A stretch of 55,853 nucleotides of DNA from contig JANQPA010000027.1 of assembly GCA_028285545.1 (NCBI GenBank), positions 1 through 55,853 of the forward strand, in the 5' to 3' direction. A program made the translations under genes and the position numbers. Shown here piece by piece: positions 41,930 to 49,957 of the stretch; positions within the stretch are counted from its first letter, which is position 1, and each line of letters starts with the position of its first letter. The notes beneath the pieces are model-generated. The model did no database searches and was not told the DNA's origin. It was given only the letters and a program-made list of their open reading frames with translations. This DNA comes from Saprospiraceae bacterium (GTDB lineage Bacteria > Bacteroidota > Bacteroidia > Chitinophagales > Saprospiraceae).

Positions 41930-44884
41930 TTACCGTACCATTAGTTTACCACTATTAATTAGTTGCCCTTCAGATTCCAGTCTGTATAAATACATTCCGG
42001 ATGGTAATTCGTGGTTTCGATAATACATAAATTTATTACCAAAGTGTTGATAGCTTTCTATCAACTTACCTTCGAGATCAAAGATGATCAAATTCACTTC
42101 TCCAAACTCTCTACCTTTTAACTCAAAAGTTGTGCCAGTTGTAAACGGATTCGGATAAATATTTATTTCAACACCTTCCATAAAAGGATTCTCAGTATCG
42201 GTGAGTGGCTGAAATTCTATGAATTCAGGATATTCCCCGATGGTATGAGTCACCTCATTGGTATTTACAGGTGAAAAGTAATCAAAAAAGACAGCAGCAC
42301 GATTTTGAATGACACTTCCGTTTGGAAGGTCAGGTTTTTGGGATACAACAAATTTAACGTAGCCGTAAGAAGAAGAATCAATCTCCGCGCTGCTGCCGGG
42401 TAGCAACTCAATATTGTCGAAAGTGAATTTCGCAATACCGCTACCATCAATTTCAAATTGATAAGGCAAGTTGCTAGCTCCTGGGCGTACCGAATTCGGA
42501 TCCAATAGTTCCGATAAGGTGTCCCGAATAACCAGCCTGTTTATGGTATCACTGCCTGTATTTTTAAAGAAAACAGTGTAAGTTAAATCGGTATTTGGGG
42601 CGATTAATGAATCTTTATAGCCTTTGGGATAGCCTCTTAATTCAAAATCTTGTAAAGAACCTATATTTTCTTGTACATCGATGACTACATTTCTGTCTTG
42701 ATCATCCTCAGGAAACATACTTACGAATCCAGTAGAGTAGGTATTCGTTTCGTTTCTGCCAAAAGCTTCTATGACACTAGTACCCATTCCATTCAAGCCT
42801 TCTCCATCTACAGTTGCAATTACTCTCAGGGTTTGTCCTTCTGGGTTTAAATTAAACTCATCGAAGGGAAGATCAATAGTTTCATCTTTTTGTATCCCAT
42901 TATCCAGTTCTTTTAAAAACCCAGCGATATCTTGCACAACTACTACATTTACTGGCTTAAGAATCGCTTCTATACCAATATTTCTGATGTTTATTTCTTT
43001 ATCTACCTGATTAATACTTACCTGAAGATCCTGTGGTAATGTGCTTACATTATTATTTGAAGCCTCAGCCATTGCACGCACTGATACTGCTTGTAGAGGA
43101 CGCATATCCTCACCACCAGGTTTTGCCTGAGCAGTAAACTGAATATTAAAAGTTCCGCCTGCTGGTAAAGAAGGAATAAAAAAGACTAAAAATCCATCCT
43201 CTAAATTACTTTCTGGCTCTCTAGGTGCAGGACCTTTTGTAGTTTTCACATAAGTTAATTCTTCATCCAGTTGGATCTCTACTTTTGTTTGTGTTGGATG
43301 AGCAGCCTCTGTTCCATCATTGAATAAAACAACATCGTAGAAGACTTCACTTCCTTGGAAAACATTGGGAGTAGATATATCCACTCTAATATCAGCAAAG
43401 CTTTCCTCATTAATTGAAGTAGATAATAATACTTGAGCTGCCTCTTCAAATTCAGAATCAAAGGTGATGGACTGATCATTATTACAAACGGTCCATAGTT
43501 CTGAAGTTTTGGTGGCTGAAAGTACATAGGTACCTGTTCCTACATCAATGTGAAAAGTTCCATTATTATCCGTTGTGCCAAAGAACTTAGTGTCACCTTG
43601 TTCGGCAACTACTACCCAGCGTGGGTTATTCGATAGATTATTACCGTCTGTTTCACATTTGACTCCATCCATATCAAATGCAATCCGTCCTTCAATTCTA
43701 TTGGTTAGTGTATTTAAGTCTGCATCAGTTTTGAAAAGCAGAATATCCTCAATCAAGGTTGTTAGAGGAGAAGAAGTCGAGGCTACAATAAAACCGCCAT
43801 CAAGAGTGAAATCTACTCCTACTCCCTGATCAATAGACCCTACGGATCCAAGAGTTTTGAGCCATTCCAGTTCACCCTGTCCATCTACTCTGGCTACAAA
43901 AGCATCCAGGTCCGAAACGGATAGTTCTGTAAGGCCTGTTAGCAAGAAACCTCCATCCTCGAAGGGTTTGATAAATTGAGCCTGATCACTAAATCCTACA
44001 TTATCCCATGTTTTGGCCCAAAGAGAATCTCCATCGACACTGTATTTAGCAACAAGGATATCACTGTTATTTCCTTGATAACCAGCGAGGACTACACCTC
44101 CGTCAGAAGCAGTAGTGATACTTGAAGCTTGCTCAGCCTCATCTGATGAAATTCTTTTCTGCCAAACAAAATCTCCTGCTTTGTCAACTTTAATGGTTAG
44201 GATGTCATTATCAGCGCCATTCTCATTTTCACTGATTCCAGTGAATACATAACCATCTGCCACTTCTGTAACTGCAAATCCTAAATCATCTTTATCCTGG
44301 CCAAACGTTTTTGACCACATTTCATTTCCATTACTGTCAATACGAATTAAAAGGATGTCATCTTCCTCTGTGTCGGTGTCATCAGTGTGACCTACTATCA
44401 AGTATCCACCTTCTTCTATGGCAATCACATCTCTTGCTGTTTGATTACCATCCTTGGCTAATTCCTTATCCCACAATTCTTCACCCTTATGGTTGACTTT
44501 CAATAGATACACATTATCATCAGCCTGAGCGGAGGCTCTTCTGTCACCAACCACCAAAATGCTTCCATCTGTGTTTTCAACCATTTCATATCCGTGCACA
44601 TTTGCACTTCCAAAATCATTCGACCACAACTCTGTCCCGTCTATATCTGTTCTTATTAAGAAGATTCTATTTCCCTGGATGGTTTGTTTAAATCCAAGCA
44701 GTACATATCCCCCATCGCTTGTTGTTTCTAAATCCTCTGCCTGATCCAAGCCGCTGCCGCCGATTTTTTTAACCCATCCCTGAGCATTAAGCTGTCCTAA
44801 TGCCAAAAAGAATACCATTACAAGCATTAGCTTGCAGGCGTCTTTTTTTGACAAATATGTTAAGGCAGCTCTAAAAATTTTCAT
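41930..44884 (-). CDS. Large secreted protein with seven-repeat propeller and T9SS sorting domain
   Basis: About 984 residues from ATG 44884 (MKIFRAALTYLSKKDACKLMLVMVFFLALGQLNAQG), which gives a signal peptide; ATGs at 44920 and 44980 are possible. Residues about 35-385 contain seven repeats ending in D-x-x-G-x-x-x-W with DGGYVLLG-like strands, an apparent seven-bladed beta-propeller. After that come a SpaA/SD-repeat-like region (RIAFDMDGVKCETDGNN), DUF11-type beta-sandwiches (VFQGSEVFYDVVLFNDGTEA and NTDLTYTVFFKNTGSDTINRL), and a type A T9SS C-terminal domain (INIYPNPFTTGTTFEL to the end). Secreted and probably surface-anchored; adhesion is the usual guess. Divergent from the helical-repeat gene. 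Confidence 0.9.
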   Translation of the reverse strand: MKIFRAALTYLSKKDACKLMLVMVFFLALGQLNAQGWVKKIGGSGLDQAEDLETTSDGGYVLLGFKQTIQGNRIFLIRTDIDGTELWSNDFGSANVHGYEMVENTDGSILVVGDRRASAQADDNVYLLKVNHKGEELWDKELAKDGNQTARDVIAIEEGGYLIVGHTDDTDTEEDDILLIRIDSNGNEMWSKTFGQDKDDLGFAVTEVADGYVFTGISENENGADNDILTIKVDKAGDFVWQKRISSDEAEQASSITTASDGGVVLAGYQGNNSDILVAKYSVDGDSLWAKTWDNVGFSDQAQFIKPFEDGGFLLTGLTELSVSDLDAFVARVDGQGELEWLKTLGSVGSIDQGVGVDFTLDGGFIVASTSSPLTTLIEDILLFKTDADLNTLTNRIEGRIAFDMDGVKCETDGNNLSNNPRWVVVAEQGDTKFFGTTDNNGTFHIDVGTGTYVLSATKTSELWTVCNNDQSITFDSEFEEAAQVLLSTSINEESFADIRVDISTPNVFQGSEVFYDVVLFNDGTEAAHPTQTKVEIQLDEELTYVKTTKGPAPREPESNLEDGFLVFFIPSLPAGGTFNIQFTAQAKPGGEDMRPLQAVSVRAMAEASNNNVSTLPQDLQVSINQVDKEINIRNIGIEAILKPVNVVVVQDIAGFLKELDNGIQKDETIDLPFDEFNLNPEGQTLRVIATVDGEGLNGMGTSVIEAFGRNETNTYSTGFVSMFPEDDQDRNVVIDVQENIGSLQDFELRGYPKGYKDSLIAPNTDLTYTVFFKNTGSDTINRLVIRDTLSELLDPNSVRPGASNLPYQFEIDGSGIAKFTFDNIELLPGSSAEIDSSSYGYVKFVVSQKPDLPNGSVIQNRAAVFFDYFSPVNTNEVTHTIGEYPEFIEFQPLTDTENPFMEGVEINIYPNPFTTGTTFELKGREFGEVNLIIFDLEGKLIESYQHFGNKFMYYRNHELPSGMYLYRLESEGQLINSGKLMVR

Positions 44885-45055
44885 TGATGTGATTTTTGAT
44901 TTGTTCGATTCTCTTTGCATAACAAAAATGTTACTTATTAATACTTTAAACAATGACAAAAATAGGCATTTGTTGTCCAAAATAATCGTATATTTACATG
45001 AAAAATAAACATAATTGCCTGTTTTTCATATACTTATAAACTATTTCATCACCCC

Positions 45056-45072
45056 ATTTGTTGACAACAAAT
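45056..45072. promoter_or_regulatory. Palindrome upstream of the helical-repeat gene
   Basis: atttgttgacaacaaat is a 17-base inverted repeat (odd centre) ending 10 bases before the start codon at 45083. It is a plausible regulator site within a 100-base divergent promoter, but no known consensus is matched. Confidence 0.35.
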
Positions 45073-45082
45073 TTTTTTTTCC

Positions 45083-46495
45083 ATGAAAAATAGCTATTTA
45101 ATTACCGTTCTACAGGCTTTGAATAAAAAAGAAATAAGGGAATTAAAAAAATGGATCAACTCTCCCATCCATAATCAGAGGGAAGATGTTAAAGATTTAT
45201 TCCTATATCTAATCAGTTCAAAACACCTTGAAGACGATAAATATCTACAAAAAGACAGAGTTTTTCGGAAAGTTTTTCCAAAACAAAGCTTTGATGATGC
45301 CAAGCTCCGACAAACTATACACTTTTTGACAAAAACCATTGAAGAATTTCTGGTATTTGATGATTGGAAAAATAATGAGGTACGTTTCCAGATTACCCTA
45401 GCCCGAATATATAGAAAACGAAATTTAGAAAAAGCCTTCCTTAAAACCATTAAATCCTCTGAGGTAAAACTAAACAAGGCTTCCATACAAAATAATGAAT
45501 TCTTTGAAAACGAATATTCTCTGCAATATGAGAAGTATTCTTTTGGAACAGGGAGGATAAAACCTCAGGCTACCTTTAATTATCAGGAGATCTCTGATTC
45601 ACTGGATATTATGTACATCGTCAATAAATTAAAATTGCTCTGTCTAAGTGATTCACAAAGAGCAGTAATTAAAACCAATGAACAATTTAGTTTTGAGGAA
45701 GAGGTTATTCAGCATATTGAAAAAAATGAAATGTACCTTATCCCGGCCGTTGCCCTATATTATTATATATATAAAGCGAATAGGTATCCTAGTGAAAAAG
45801 AATATTATGAAAAGCTCAAACATCATATCCATGCTTCTGGTCATTTTTTCCCGGATGGAGAACTCAATGAAATTATATTGTTAGCGCTAAACTATTGTAT
45901 AGCCAGGATGAATGCCGGGGAGATTTATTTTCGTCGAGAAGCATTTGAATACCAGCAAATGGGCATTCAAAAAAACATATTCCTGGAAAATGATTTAATA
46001 GATCCTTCTACTTATTTAAATATTGTCATTATTGGCTCCCTTTTGCAAGAGTATGATCGAGTAGAACCTTTCATAGAAAATTATAAAAAACATCTACCTA
46101 AAGCGGACAAAGAAAAGATGTCTCACTATGCTTTGGCCATTCTTTTCTTCATTAAAGGTGATTACGAAAGGTGCAGGGATCTTCTCATACACTTTGATTA
46201 CGACGACATATTGTTAAACACACAGGCCAAATCGATGCTCATCAGGTTGTATTATGAACAGGATGAGATCGATTTATTAGAAGCCTTACTGGAAAGTACC
46301 CGAAACTACCTCGCCCGAAAAAAAGTTATGGGATATCGACGAGAACAGTTTATGAAGCTCATTAGGTATACCAAAAAATTAATCAATCTAAATCCCTATG
46401 ATAAAAACACTAAAGAAAAACTAAAAAAGGAGGTAGTGCAAGCAAAACCATTTCCAGAGAAAAGATGGGTTCTCAAACAGATTGAAGCCTTTTAA
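45083..46495 (+). CDS. Helical-repeat protein of unknown function
   Basis: 470 residues, almost fully alpha-helical with TPR-like helix pairs, especially from about 170 onward (YLIPAVALYYYIYKANRYPSEKEYYEKLKHHI; HYALAILFFIKGDYERCRDLLIHF). The N-terminus (VLQALNKKEIRELKKWINSPIHNQREDVKDLFLYLIS) resembles the start of a family of Saprospiria-type proteins that I recall only as hypothetical. There is no signal peptide or membrane segment. Divergent from the T9SS protein. No catalytic motif was found. Confidence 0.75.
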   Translation: MKNSYLITVLQALNKKEIRELKKWINSPIHNQREDVKDLFLYLISSKHLEDDKYLQKDRVFRKVFPKQSFDDAKLRQTIHFLTKTIEEFLVFDDWKNNEVRFQITLARIYRKRNLEKAFLKTIKSSEVKLNKASIQNNEFFENEYSLQYEKYSFGTGRIKPQATFNYQEISDSLDIMYIVNKLKLLCLSDSQRAVIKTNEQFSFEEEVIQHIEKNEMYLIPAVALYYYIYKANRYPSEKEYYEKLKHHIHASGHFFPDGELNEIILLALNYCIARMNAGEIYFRREAFEYQQMGIQKNIFLENDLIDPSTYLNIVIIGSLLQEYDRVEPFIENYKKHLPKADKEKMSHYALAILFFIKGDYERCRDLLIHFDYDDILLNTQAKSMLIRLYYEQDEIDLLEALLESTRNYLARKKVMGYRREQFMKLIRYTKKLINLNPYDKNTKEKLKKEVVQAKPFPEKRWVLKQIEAF

Positions 46496-46565
46496 TACAA
46501 TTTTCAAATTTGTATGGATGGGGTGTTAATGATGAATTTTGAATTGTTGAATTTTGAATGACATC

Positions 46566-46602
46566 ACTCATTACCCAATACTCATTACTCATTACTCATT
46601 AC
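46566..46602 (+). repeat. Short tandem repeat (actcatt-type)
   Basis: actcattac units repeat four times with small variation in the gap before the GNAT-like gene; a pair of gaattttgaa copies lies just upstream (about 46534-46560). A related gagtgatgagtga tract is at 54211-54240. These are simple-sequence tracts with no seen function. Confidence 0.7.
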
Positions 46603-46661
46603 AGAGCTAGATTGTAAGTTCATTTATTTCTCCATATGTAGCCATTCAAATAAAAAGCTTC

Positions 46662-46669
46662 TATCTTTG
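46662..46669 (+). promoter_or_regulatory. Candidate -7 element (TATCTTTG)
   Basis: Exact match to TAnnTTTG, 28 bases upstream of the start codon at 46697. A TTG -33 partner at the expected distance is not evident. Confidence 0.4.
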
Positions 46670-46696
46670 TCCCCATTATTTTTTTAAGGGATTCAT

Positions 46697-47863
46697 ATGA
46701 ATATTATTAGTGTTAGCACCAAACAAGAATGGAAATTATTCCATAAAGTTCCATTTAGAATATACAAAGACTACCCTCAATGGATCTGTCCGCTTCAATC
46801 GGACGTGCAAAATATTTTTGATCCAAATTTTAATAAATATCTAAAAGATGGTGAGGCACAAGCCTTCGTTTTATTAGATGAAAAAAATAAACCGGCCGGC
46901 CGGGTAGCTACTTTTATTGATCATAAGCGAAATCGTGAGCAAGGCACAGCTGCAGGAGGAATTGGATATTTCGAATGTATTGACAATAAAAATATGGCCG
47001 TTGCTTTATTAAAGAAGGCTGAAGATCATCTGATTTCCAAAGGCATTAATACCATAGACGGGCCCATCAACCTAGGTGAAAGAGATAAATTTTGGGGGCT
47101 GCTGGTTAAAGGTTATGAAGAATCTCCTTATTTCCAGGAAAATTTTCATCCTCCATATTATAAAGCTTTTTTCGAGGATTATGGCTATCGTCCTTATGAA
47201 CAGGTTCTGACGCTCAGCACCAGAATGTCGGAAGTCCCCATTGATCGCTTTAGGATGGTTTCCAAAAGAGCCTTAAAAAGGTATCCTTTTAAGATGGAAG
47301 ACCTTAATTTTAAAAAGGTAGAAAAATATGCTGAAGACTCAGCTGAAGTATATAACGAAGCCTTTAAACATTCTCCATATTTCCAACCCTTAAAAGGTCA
47401 GCAGGTCATGCTGATGTTTGAATCCATCAAGGCTTTGTTAGATCCCAAAATGGTTGCTTTTGCCTATTATGAAGGAAATCCTGTAGGCTTTTGTGCCCTG
47501 TTACCTGATCTTAATCGTTATCTTAAAGGACTCCAAGGAAAACTAAACTGGTGGCGGCTGCCCATTTTTTTATTTCGTCTCAAAACTGCCCGAGTTAAGG
47601 ATGTAAAAGGAGTGGCTTTCGGTATCCACCCAGAATATCAGGGCAAGGGGACTTTTGCCGTAATCGTAGATCATATGCATAATGAACACAACAATAAATA
47701 TTACGATAAGGTCATTCTTGCCACCATCAGAGGTCATAACTCAATCATGATCAAAACTTGCCAGCAAATGGGTGCTAATATTGACAGAGTGCACGTAACC
47801 TATCGCAAGATCATAGATGAGGCTATTCCGTTTGAGCCTTTTGAGTTTTATGAAGTGAAATGA
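46697..47863 (+). CDS. GNAT-like (YghO-type) acyltransferase-fold protein
   Basis: 388 residues. The start (RIYKDYPQWICPLQSDVQNIFDPNFNKYLKDGEAQAFVLLD) and the block DGPINLGERDKFWGLLVKGYEESPYFQENFHPPYY are the recognisable features of a family including E. coli YghO. The C-terminal half has a GNAT pattern, with GVAFGIHPEYQGKGTFAVIVDHM as the acetyl-CoA-binding loop (Q/RxxGxG/A). Enzymatic substrate is unknown; the family has been proposed to be lipid-related in E. coli. The gene is alone and ends at a convergent palindrome. Confidence 0.82.
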   Translation: MNIISVSTKQEWKLFHKVPFRIYKDYPQWICPLQSDVQNIFDPNFNKYLKDGEAQAFVLLDEKNKPAGRVATFIDHKRNREQGTAAGGIGYFECIDNKNMAVALLKKAEDHLISKGINTIDGPINLGERDKFWGLLVKGYEESPYFQENFHPPYYKAFFEDYGYRPYEQVLTLSTRMSEVPIDRFRMVSKRALKRYPFKMEDLNFKKVEKYAEDSAEVYNEAFKHSPYFQPLKGQQVMLMFESIKALLDPKMVAFAYYEGNPVGFCALLPDLNRYLKGLQGKLNWWRLPIFLFRLKTARVKDVKGVAFGIHPEYQGKGTFAVIVDHMHNEHNNKYYDKVILATIRGHNSIMIKTCQQMGANIDRVHVTYRKIIDEAIPFEPFEFYEVK

Positions 47864-47874
47864 ATAATAAAGAA

Positions 47875-47912
47875 TGAAGATTGATGACTGCCTTGGCAGT
47901 CATCAATCTTCA
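47875..47912. terminator. Convergent palindrome, 18-bp perfect arms
   Basis: tgaagattgatgactgcc and ggcagtcatcaatcttca around tt, in the 59-base gap between convergent stops of the GNAT-like and S9 peptidase genes. Confidence 0.75.
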
Positions 47913-47922
47913 CTAAAATATA

Positions 47923-49833
47923 TTACCCTTTAATCTCCTCCTTCTTCTTCAAATATTTATCGAGGAAATTCAAAATTTTCCCGTAAGCTTCTATCTGATT
48001 ATCCTTCTTCCTGAAGCCATGTCCTTCATCTTCAAATAATACATATTCTACTGGTATTCCATTAGCGCGGGCACCCTCAACAATTTCATCAGACTCTATT
48101 TGCAATACCCTGGGATCGGTAGCTCCCTGAAGCACGATAAGCGGTTTTACAATTCTATCTGTATGGAAAAGAGGGGAAATTCTTTTCAGTCGAACAGAAT
48201 CATCAGAATAGGGATTTCCCAATTCGGTATAAAGAGCGTCTCTTTGTGCTTCCCACCAGGAAGGAATACTCTTTAATGTTCGAATCCAATTGGTCACACC
48301 ATATATATTTACTCCTACCTCAAAAGCTTCTGGTTGGTGCACCAAAGCAGCCATAACCATAAATCCACCATAAGAGCCTCCTATAATTCCAATTTTATCA
48401 GGATCGATGTAATCCTGCTGCGCCAGCCAATCCTTACCTTTTACGCAATCCATTAAATCCTCTTCACCATGTTTTTGATCATCCATGCCAAAAAAAGTTT
48501 TGCCATAACCGCTACTCCCTCTATTGTTTACGGCCAAAACAGCGTATCCATGGTTAACCAAATATTGAATCCTAGGATTATACGCTTGTCTGGATTGCCC
48601 ACCAGGGCCTCCATGAACATAGACCAGGGCAGGCACTTTATTGTCGGCCGAAGCTTGCTTAGGCTTATAATAAATGGCAGGAATGGCTAAATCATCAAAT
48701 GAAGGATATCGAACCACTTCAGCCGTAACTAAATCATCGGCATTGATCTCAGGGTTTAAGGTTTCACTTAATTTCTTATGTGATTGGCCTTCCATATCAT
48801 AATGGTAAAGGTTTTGGGGAGAGGCAGAGCTCCCTACATAAAAAGACATTTTGCTTTCATCATGGGAAAATTGTGCTGAAGTAACACTTCCATTTTCAAA
48901 GTTTGGAAAATTCATTTGTTCTCCCGTTTCTGCGTTGCTGACTTCCACTACAGTTTTTCCATCATCATTGGTGCCAACAATCTGATAGTTACCTGAAGGA
49001 GAAAAGAAATGATATACTATGTCCCAATCTTTTTTCAAAACTTCCTGACTTTCTCCACTTTCAAGATCAAACCGCATCAAATAACTAAATTCATTACCCT
49101 CATCTGTGGTATAATACAAATACTGATTGTTTTTACTAAAATCAGTGGGAGAATAAGATGCTTCAGCTGTTGATATTTTTTGAATCTTATTTTGTTGTAC
49201 ATCAAGCACATACAACTCTTGAACATTTGTCGTTATGGGTTTAATTAAGGCCATATAATTTTTGTCCGGAGAAATGTCACCAAAAAAATATCCATCTGTA
49301 TTTTCATAGATCATTTTTGACTCCATGGTTTCAATGTTGAATTCAAAAACGTCCAGGAATTTGGGGTCTCGCTCATTATAGCCGTAGAAAAAGCTCTTAC
49401 GGTCTTCTGCCCAGCCCTGGAATTGAGCTCTGGCCTTTGGATTAGGGGTCAATTCTTGAACCTCTCCATCCGTATTTTGAATAAATAGATGGTAAATTTC
49501 ATTTCCATTATCATCCTGGCGGTATAAAAAACGCTCATCTTCAGGGAAATAAGAAATCGCATAAATAGGAGAATTTTCTGAATTCGTAAGGGCTGTTCTT
49601 TCTCCACTAGCAATATCTACTGCATACACATTTCCAATACCTGTTTGATTACTTGTTACTAAAATTTTCGACTTATCAGGTGAAAAACTGCCTCCGCTTA
49701 TGGAAATATTTTCCATAAATTGCTCAATCGTATATTGTTGAATATCTCCATCATCCCCCTCAGTAGTATCATCTGAAGGAGAACAATAACTTAGCAAAGC
49801 AATGAGGAAAAGAAATAGAATGGTCTTTTTCAT
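47923..49833 (-). CDS. S9 (prolyl oligopeptidase) family lipoprotein
   Basis: 636 residues. Lipoprotein signal MKKTILFLFLIALLSYC (Cys 17). An N-terminal beta-propeller (about 40-370) is built from WD40/TolB-like repeats. The C-terminal alpha/beta-hydrolase domain shows the oxyanion region VYVHGGPGGQSRQAY, the nucleophile serine in GIIGGSYGGFM, an aspartate in LQGATDPRV and the histidine in FEDEGHGFRKKDN. It cleaves short peptides, typically with dipeptidyl-peptidase or acylaminoacyl-peptidase specificity. Anchored to the envelope. Located between ftsK (upstream, same strand, 124-base gap) and the convergent terminator. Confidence 0.93.
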   Translation of the reverse strand: MKKTILFLFLIALLSYCSPSDDTTEGDDGDIQQYTIEQFMENISISGGSFSPDKSKILVTSNQTGIGNVYAVDIASGERTALTNSENSPIYAISYFPEDERFLYRQDDNGNEIYHLFIQNTDGEVQELTPNPKARAQFQGWAEDRKSFFYGYNERDPKFLDVFEFNIETMESKMIYENTDGYFFGDISPDKNYMALIKPITTNVQELYVLDVQQNKIQKISTAEASYSPTDFSKNNQYLYYTTDEGNEFSYLMRFDLESGESQEVLKKDWDIVYHFFSPSGNYQIVGTNDDGKTVVEVSNAETGEQMNFPNFENGSVTSAQFSHDESKMSFYVGSSASPQNLYHYDMEGQSHKKLSETLNPEINADDLVTAEVVRYPSFDDLAIPAIYYKPKQASADNKVPALVYVHGGPGGQSRQAYNPRIQYLVNHGYAVLAVNNRGSSGYGKTFFGMDDQKHGEEDLMDCVKGKDWLAQQDYIDPDKIGIIGGSYGGFMVMAALVHQPEAFEVGVNIYGVTNWIRTLKSIPSWWEAQRDALYTELGNPYSDDSVRLKRISPLFHTDRIVKPLIVLQGATDPRVLQIESDEIVEGARANGIPVEYVLFEDEGHGFRKKDNQIEAYGKILNFLDKYLKKKEEIKG

Positions 49834-49957
49834 TGAAATGGGTTTTGCATAAAAATTGGCTTACTTATTTATTCAGGAAGTGCTCTAGCTCAATGACTAA
49901 AGGCTGGACATGGAACACTAAACAAGGAACATTTATCTGCCGGAGATAGAAGGTCCC

